Source: Paraburkholderia acidicola (GTDB lineage: Bacteria; Pseudomonadota; Gammaproteobacteria; Burkholderiales; Burkholderiaceae). From it: DNA of 64,000 bases. Positions 59,212 to 64,000 of this stretch are shown piece after piece. Made by a program: the position numbers and the translations under genes. The notes under the pieces were generated by a model. It did no database searches. It had not been told where the DNA came from and saw only the letters and a program-made list of their open reading frames with translations. The DNA lies in NCBI RefSeq assembly GCF_002362315.1, contig NZ_MTZV01000004.1, positions 1,674,001-1,738,000 of the forward strand, given 5' to 3'. Position 1 is the first letter of the stretch. The number at the start of each line of letters is the position of its first letter.

Positions 59212-61041
59212 TCAGCTTGCATGAGCCGGCGACTGATTGAAGAAATCGTCGATGGCCTGCTTCATCGGTGCGCGCGACGCCTTCGTCAGATAGATCATGT
59301 GCCCACCCGGAAATGCCTTGATCGGAACCGCGGACGACAAACCCGCACCCGCTAGATCGAGTTCGCCTTGATGATACGGACAGGCGAGATCGTGATACCC
59401 GTGAAACACGATGACCTTGAGAGCAGGATCGAGTGTCATCGCTTCGCTCAGATCGGGTAGCGAAGTCGGATGATTCGACGTGTCGGTACCGTGCGTCCAT
59501 TTCCAGTCGTTGATGACCGCGCCGGGTTCGATCGCATAAGTCGACGCACTGCTGTACTTGAGGAAACCCGGCAGATACGTCTTGATCTCGTTGGCGAACG
59601 CAGGGTCGTTGTAGTCCTCGGCGTCCTGGCTGTTCGGGCCCAACGGCTTGCCGTCCGATCCAACATAGTCGGTTCCGGCGGGAATGGTCACCAGGCCGTT
59701 ATAGCGGTCCATCCGCGACCAGAATCCCCACTTGAGCCATTGATTCGGCGCAAGCTGCAGCGCAGCGGACGCGAAATCCGGCACATTCATGTTGAACGCG
59801 GTTTGCCACTCGGACGCAGTCACCCCTGTCGACGTCGCCATCGTCTGGAACAGCGCCTGGTCGGCCGGAGTAAACGTGGACGCAGCGTAGGGCGGATAAA
59901 GACCTGACGTCTCGTTGACATAGTTCGACAGATTGGGCGCCCATTGCTGGGATGCGGCAAGACGCGCCTGGCTGACATAGTCGCCTACAGACTGCGCGCT
60001 TGCGCCCGGATTCTTCATCGAGTACGTAATCGCTGCGTAGCTCGGGATAAACCCTTCGCAAGAGACGTTGGAAACAGTTTTTGTCCAGTTGGGATCGCTG
60101 CTGCTGCCCGTGTAATCGCCATATCCTCCGGCCGAATTCCACGCCATGTAGCAGTTGGTTTTATAGCTGAGGATCGGCGAATTCAGGATCACACCGGTCA
60201 GCGCCGGACCGCCCTGGCCGAGGCTGCCTTGCTGTTCAAGCAGATTCGCCACGATGGGCGTGCGAATGCCGCCATAAGACTCGCCGTACAGATACTTCGG
60301 CGATGTCTGTCTGCCGTTCACGGTGATATAGCGCGTGATGAAATCGCGGAACGCCGCCGTGTCCTGGTCGACGCTCCAGAAGTCCTGATTCTTGTGAGGC
60401 GCGATCGCTTCCGAATAGCCGGTGCCCGGTGCGTCGACAAACACGAGATCGCTGTCGCCGAGCATCGTCACATCGTTGTCGACCAGCGGAAAATTCGCGG
60501 GCTGGGTTTTCAGCATGGCGGGCGTCAGGCTGGCTTCATCGATGTCTAGTGTCTTGGGACCCCACGAACCCAGATGCAACCAGATGGTGGATGAACCAGG
60601 GCCACCGTTCCAGAAGAAGGTCACCGGGCGTTTGCCGAGCGGTTGATTGTCGCGCGTGTAGGCGACATAGAAAAAGGACACTTCTTTGTCGGCCGGTTTC
60701 GAGGCGTCGGTGCTCGGTGCCGCGGCCGTGAGGTGACCGGCGGTGGCGGTGTAACTGACCGACTGACCGTTGATGGTCATCGTGTGATGCGTGACCGCCG
60801 CCTGATCAAAGGCTGCTGTCGCGGGAAGCGCGTCGCTTGCGGCGGTGCTGTACTGATTGGGATCCGTATAAGGTTGATCTACGAGCACCACCGGCGGGGA
60901 CGGTTGTCCGGACGACTGTCCCGACGATTGCCCGGAGGTCGCCGAACTCGTACTACCGGAGCTTGTGACGTCGCCATTACATCCGGAAAGTGTCACCGCG
61001 CTTGCGCACAAGAGCGCGAGCCAGAGCAAGTTTTTCTGCAT
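59212..61041 (-). CDS. S10 serine carboxypeptidase-like lipoprotein (copy 2)
   Basis: The 609-residue protein has a lipobox LSGC (Cys in the first 20 residues), a Ser/Thr/Gly/Gln-rich linker and the same S10-type hydrolase domain as copy 1: WNGGPGSSTIWLHLGSWGP, the nucleophile in YLYGESYGGIRTPIV, Asp in HGYHDLACPY and His in FPGGHMIYL. It is about 60 residues longer, mostly through an insert after SYKTNCY that holds extra Gly/Ser/Asp. AGGGGAA precedes the ATG at 61041, and the longer frame to 61107 lacks a site. It forms an operon with the EF-hand gene. Confidence 0.9.
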   Translation of the reverse strand: MQKNLLWLALLCASAVTLSGCNGDVTSSGSTSSATSGQSSGQSSGQPSPPVVLVDQPYTDPNQYSTAASDALPATAAFDQAAVTHHTMTINGQSVSYTATAGHLTAAAPSTDASKPADKEVSFFYVAYTRDNQPLGKRPVTFFWNGGPGSSTIWLHLGSWGPKTLDIDEASLTPAMLKTQPANFPLVDNDVTMLGDSDLVFVDAPGTGYSEAIAPHKNQDFWSVDQDTAAFRDFITRYITVNGRQTSPKYLYGESYGGIRTPIVANLLEQQGSLGQGGPALTGVILNSPILSYKTNCYMAWNSAGGYGDYTGSSSDPNWTKTVSNVSCEGFIPSYAAITYSMKNPGASAQSVGDYVSQARLAASQQWAPNLSNYVNETSGLYPPYAASTFTPADQALFQTMATSTGVTASEWQTAFNMNVPDFASAALQLAPNQWLKWGFWSRMDRYNGLVTIPAGTDYVGSDGKPLGPNSQDAEDYNDPAFANEIKTYLPGFLKYSSASTYAIEPGAVINDWKWTHGTDTSNHPTSLPDLSEAMTLDPALKVIVFHGYHDLACPYHQGELDLAGAGLSSAVPIKAFPGGHMIYLTKASRAPMKQAIDDFFNQSPAHAS

Positions 61042-61299
61042 TGACGTGATTCCCCTGATAAGAACCGACTGTTCGGAACATCTTTCATTCGTAAGCTGCA
61101 GGCGCAACCGACGGACGGCCGCGCTCGCGAGGCGCAGTTGTCGTGCGTCGTTATTTAGTTAAAGACGATCAGGAGATGGGAGGGGACCAGCCGGTTTGGG
61201 GGCTGGTGAGAATCAATGAGATTGATGCTGCCTGGCGGGCCGCAGATGTGCCAATACCTGTCACGTGAGGGCAAACGGGAAAGGGATACGGGGCGCTTT

Positions 61300-62787
61300 C
61301 TAGCGCTGTCGAGCGACCTGCTCGATGACGTCCCGCAGGCGACCAACAGCCACGCTCAACTGCTCGACTGAATGCCCACCAAAACCCAGCATCAGTCCCG
61401 GTCGCGGGGCAGGCCCGTCGTACATGGGAGAAATGGCTCGAACGGCAATGCCTGAAGCCGCGGCGGCTGCTTCGACTTGTTTGTCGTCGATATGGGCAGG
61501 TAACCAGGCAAGCACATGCATCCCCTGGTCGCTTGGTTGCACCTCGATAGCGGGGATCTGACGCTGAAGTTCAGCGAGTAGCGTTGCGCGTCGTTCCGCA
61601 TAGATCCCTCTGATGCGGCGAACATGCGTCTCGAAGTAACCGTCTCTCATGAACGCGGCGATCACGTGCTGATCGGCTAACGGCGAATGCCGGTCCATCA
61701 GTGCGCGCGCGCCAATGAAGGCATCGACAAGTGCGGGCGGTACGATCGCGTAACCGAGCCTGAGCGACGGCGCCATCACCTTGCTGAAGGTCCCAAGGTA
61801 GATGACCCGCGCGGGATCGAGTCCTTGCATCGACGGGAACGGATGGCCGGCGTAGCGCAGTTCGCTGTCGTAATCGTCCTCGATGACCCACGCGCTGCTT
61901 TCCCGCGCCCATCTCAGCAGCGCTGCACGCCGCGCCATACTCAACGGCATGCCAAGCGGATACTGATGCGAAGGCGTGACGAAAATCGCCCGGGCGACCG
62001 GAAACCTGGCGATCGCATGCGTGAGATCCATGCCATTACTGTCTACCGGCACACGAAACAGGTTGGCCTGTGCATCGTCCAGAACTGCCGTCAGTCCAGG
62101 GTATGCCGGGTTTTCCGCCCATGCGACATCGCCGTGAGACAGCAGAACGCGTGCTGAAACATACAGCCCCTGCTGCGTGCCGCTCATGATGATCACGTTG
62201 TCGGCGCTACACGTGACCGCCCGCGACTTTCGCACGTAGTCAGCGACGGCTTCCCGCAGTGAGCGGAGTCCGGCGGGATCGCCGTAAGTGGTCGGTGCGG
62301 CTGCTTGCGTCGCGCGCACGCGATTGCTCAAGCGTCGCCAGGTATCGTCGAGCGCTACGTCGCCGCGCGGCACTGCGATCGAGAAAGGCACGGGCGGAAG
62401 CGGCGACATCGCCTTGACCACCGCCGCATAGCGTTCGATGTTGGGCGGCAACGAGACCGGATCATCAGGTGTTGTTGTTTCGAAACCCGTCGGCCTGTCG
62501 CGCCATTCCGGCTCCGCCCAGGTTTGCGATACGAGCGTGCCCGCGCCTACGCGTGCCTCGAGATAGCCCTCCGCCACCAGTTGCCCGAACACGTCGGTGA
62601 CGGTACCGCGTGCCACATCCAGCGAACTGGCGAGCGTGCGCGTAGACGGCAGACGCTCCCCCGGTTTTAGCTCGCCGCGCGTAATCGCATCGCGCAACAT
62701 TCGCGCGAGCTGCTCGCCGATCCGGCCGGCGCTTTTGTCGATGGCGCCGAGCACGGGGGCATCGACGGAAGGTGTTTTCCTGGACAT
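61300..62787 (-). CDS. MocR/PdxR-type regulator (GntR domain fused to aminotransferase-like domain)
   Basis: The 495-residue protein has an N-terminal GntR winged helix (MLRDAITRGELKPGERLPSTRTLAS in part, residues 28-60) and a class I aminotransferase-fold domain with the PLP lysine in YLGTFSKVMAPSLRLGY and the conserved Asp in VIEDDYDSEL. MocR proteins use PLP as an effector-sensing cofactor, often controlling B6, GABA or amino-acid genes. The ATG at 62787 lacks a good ribosome site, and a GTG 30 bp upstream is an alternative. The divergent or neighbouring target is not evident; the flavoprotein gene upstream runs in the same direction. Confidence 0.9.
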   Translation of the reverse strand: MSRKTPSVDAPVLGAIDKSAGRIGEQLARMLRDAITRGELKPGERLPSTRTLASSLDVARGTVTDVFGQLVAEGYLEARVGAGTLVSQTWAEPEWRDRPTGFETTTPDDPVSLPPNIERYAAVVKAMSPLPPVPFSIAVPRGDVALDDTWRRLSNRVRATQAAAPTTYGDPAGLRSLREAVADYVRKSRAVTCSADNVIIMSGTQQGLYVSARVLLSHGDVAWAENPAYPGLTAVLDDAQANLFRVPVDSNGMDLTHAIARFPVARAIFVTPSHQYPLGMPLSMARRAALLRWARESSAWVIEDDYDSELRYAGHPFPSMQGLDPARVIYLGTFSKVMAPSLRLGYAIVPPALVDAFIGARALMDRHSPLADQHVIAAFMRDGYFETHVRRIRGIYAERRATLLAELQRQIPAIEVQPSDQGMHVLAWLPAHIDDKQVEAAAAASGIAVRAISPMYDGPAPRPGLMLGFGGHSVEQLSVAVGRLRDVIEQVARQR

Positions 62788-62873
62788 GACCGTATCGCTT
62801 GCGTAAACCGTCACCACGAGTCCGGCCTATTGTAGATACGGTCGTGTTCGGGCCGGCTGGCTTCAGCGCATGA

Positions 62874-64000
62874 TCAAGCGAGTGACGGTGTCGCGAAGGC
62901 GGCCACGTTGTCGAGCTTGATATCCGCATCAGCCAGTAGTGTGGGGGACAGTGGCGTGGCAGACAGGACCCAGTCCTTGACGACGCGCATCGTGAGCGCA
63001 ACATCTCGCACAGGTCCGAACGCGCTGACGCCGATCAACGTGCCATCGTTGGCGAGCGAAAAGAAGATTCGACCGGCGCCGATCTTCCGTTGAGCAATCA
63101 CGCTTCCCAAAGCCGGCAATCCAGCGATCTGCAATACCGCGTCGTATTGATTGGACCAGAACCACGGTAACGGGTCATATGCGACTTCCTGGCCTAGCAT
63201 GCTCCGTGCAACGAGATCAGCCTGGTCTTCGGCGTTCTTCCAGCTTTCCAGTCGCAAAGGCTGACCATAACGCGTACTCGTAAAAGCGCATACGTCGCCG
63301 CAGGCGAAAATCGCCGGGTCACTGGTGCGAAGATCTGGACCGACCACCACGCCGTTGTCGACATCGAGACCGGCTGCTTCAGCGAGGTGCGTATCCGCAC
63401 GCACACCGATGCCATACACGACATGGTCGCAAGGTATCGATACTCCCGTCGACAGACGCACAGCCGTGACCCGATCGGTTCCTTCGATGGCAATCACCGA
63501 AACGCCGAAGCGCAGATCCACACCGCGTTCGCGATGTATGCCGATCAATTCGTCCGATACGATTTCGGGAAGGCTTCTGGTCAATGCATGCGGAGCGGCT
63601 TCGAGTACCGTGACATGACAGCCGAGTTCCCTCGCCGCTGCGGCGACTTCCAGACCGATGAATCCCGCTCCGATCACGACGATGCGGTTTTCCGCGGTCA
63701 GATAAGAAGCGACCAGGCTGGCGTCGCGGGTGGTGCGGAGCTGGCTGACGCCGGGCAGGTTGGCGCCGGGCACGGGCAGAGCAATCGCACGTGCGCCTGT
63801 CGCAATCAGAAGCTGATCGTAGGGAATCGTTCGACCGTCGTCGAGCGTGACGGTCTTTTGCGAGCGTGTTATCGCGGTCACGTTCCGGTCGAGCACGAGT
63901 TCGACCGATTGCTCGACGTACCATTGCGCGGGCCAGAACTCGCACGCGTCAGCGGTTTTCTTGCCGAGAAGCACCGCTTTCGATAGCGGCGGCCGGTCGT
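62874..64000 (-). CDS. FAD-dependent ferredoxin/rubredoxin reductase-like oxidoreductase (5' end beyond the window)
   Basis: About 375 codons are visible; the frame remains open to the right edge. It shows the pyridine nucleotide-disulfide reductase layout of ferredoxin reductases from oxygenase systems: PYDQLLIATGARA, the NAD loop VVIGAGFIGLEVAAAA, GIGVRADTHLAEAAG, the second FAD motif FACGDVCAF and a C-terminal reductase domain with WFWSNQYD. The sequence before the first in-frame ATG-like codon reads RPPLSKAVLLGKK, typical of this family's N-terminal region, confirming that the true start lies outside. It supplies electrons to a ferredoxin or oxygenase whose genes may lie to the right. Confidence 0.88.
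   Translation of the reverse strand, partial: DRPPLSKAVLLGKKTADACEFWPAQWYVEQSVELVLDRNVTAITRSQKTVTLDDGRTIPYDQLLIATGARAIALPVPGANLPGVSQLRTTRDASLVASYLTAENRIVVIGAGFIGLEVAAAARELGCHVTVLEAAPHALTRSLPEIVSDELIGIHRERGVDLRFGVSVIAIEGTDRVTAVRLSTGVSIPCDHVVYGIGVRADTHLAEAAGLDVDNGVVVGPDLRTSDPAIFACGDVCAFTSTRYGQPLRLESWKNAEDQADLVARSMLGQEVAYDPLPWFWSNQYDAVLQIAGLPALGSVIAQRKIGAGRIFFSLANDGTLIGVSAFGPVRDVALTMRVVKDWVLSATPLSPTLLADADIKLDNVAAFATPSLA

Noticed and set aside
1..64000. Mobile elements, integrases, tRNA-linked islands
   Set aside because: No transposase, integrase, phage or conjugation gene and no terminal inverted repeats were seen; gene content is typical chromosomal.

Overview
The window looks like a chromosomal segment of a Burkholderiaceae bacterium, most likely Paraburkholderia, Burkholderia or Caballeronia. 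This is inferred from high GC, the paaABCDE set with a TetR-type PaaR and its ACCGACC/GGTCGGT palindrome, a Burkholderia-type type-2 argC, DUF2957 lipoproteins, an H-NS-family small protein and a fused indolepyruvate oxidoreductase. I see no rRNA, tRNA, CRISPR array, prophage or insertion sequence. About 59 coding sequences are supported. Several are small ones that are easily missed, and several very long open frames are antisense shadows.

Layout. Positions 1-3574 (minus strand) hold an AIDA-type autotransporter, cut by the left edge, preceded by its probable dedicated O-heptosyltransferase. An H-NS-family gene and a hypothetical gene follow. At 5.8-7.05 kb a short auxiliary-type trpS lies behind a complete-looking tryptophan attenuator (Trp-Trp leader peptide, antiterminator, intrinsic terminator). 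At 7.26-10.3 kb is a secreted Gly/Val/Thr protein with about 21 tandem repeats. From 10.7 to 17.7 kb come small proteins, a VOC protein, a DMT exporter, an OmpR-type two-component system divergent from a MipA/OmpV porin, and an SDR protein with altered catalytic residues. From 18.1 to 20.6 kb an Nramp-family transporter with a changed metal site sits behind a leader of roughly 800 nt carrying two small ORFs. From 21 to 31 kb are a hydroxyacid dehydrogenase, a LysE exporter, a probable small RNA, OmpW, two paralogous DUF2957 lipoproteins, argC, a PEBP protein, an RcsB-like regulator and pyrE. From 31 to 41 kb are an MFS carrier, maeB, an indolepyruvate:ferredoxin oxidoreductase, and hpd divergent from an Lrp-type regulator. 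From 41 to 47.6 kb is the phenylacetyl-CoA epoxidase operon paaABCDE with a DUF1835 gene and paaR. From 47.9 to 64 kb are two copies of an S10 carboxypeptidase lipoprotein plus EF-hand module, a squalene/phytoene synthase, an HxlR/old-yellow-enzyme pair, a periplasmic binding protein, quinone reductase, MFS and TctDE-like cluster, a MocR regulator, and a flavoprotein reductase cut by the right edge.

Themes. Aromatic and keto-acid catabolism is concentrated here (paa, hpd/Lrp, indolepyruvate oxidoreductase). The two most interesting regulatory systems are leader-based: the trpS attenuator, and the small-ORF leader of the Nramp gene. The latter resembles in logic the leaders of Mg2+ transporter genes, but this is hypothesis. 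The duplicated S10 peptidase/EF-hand module suggests a two-protein, calcium-linked envelope system of unknown function.
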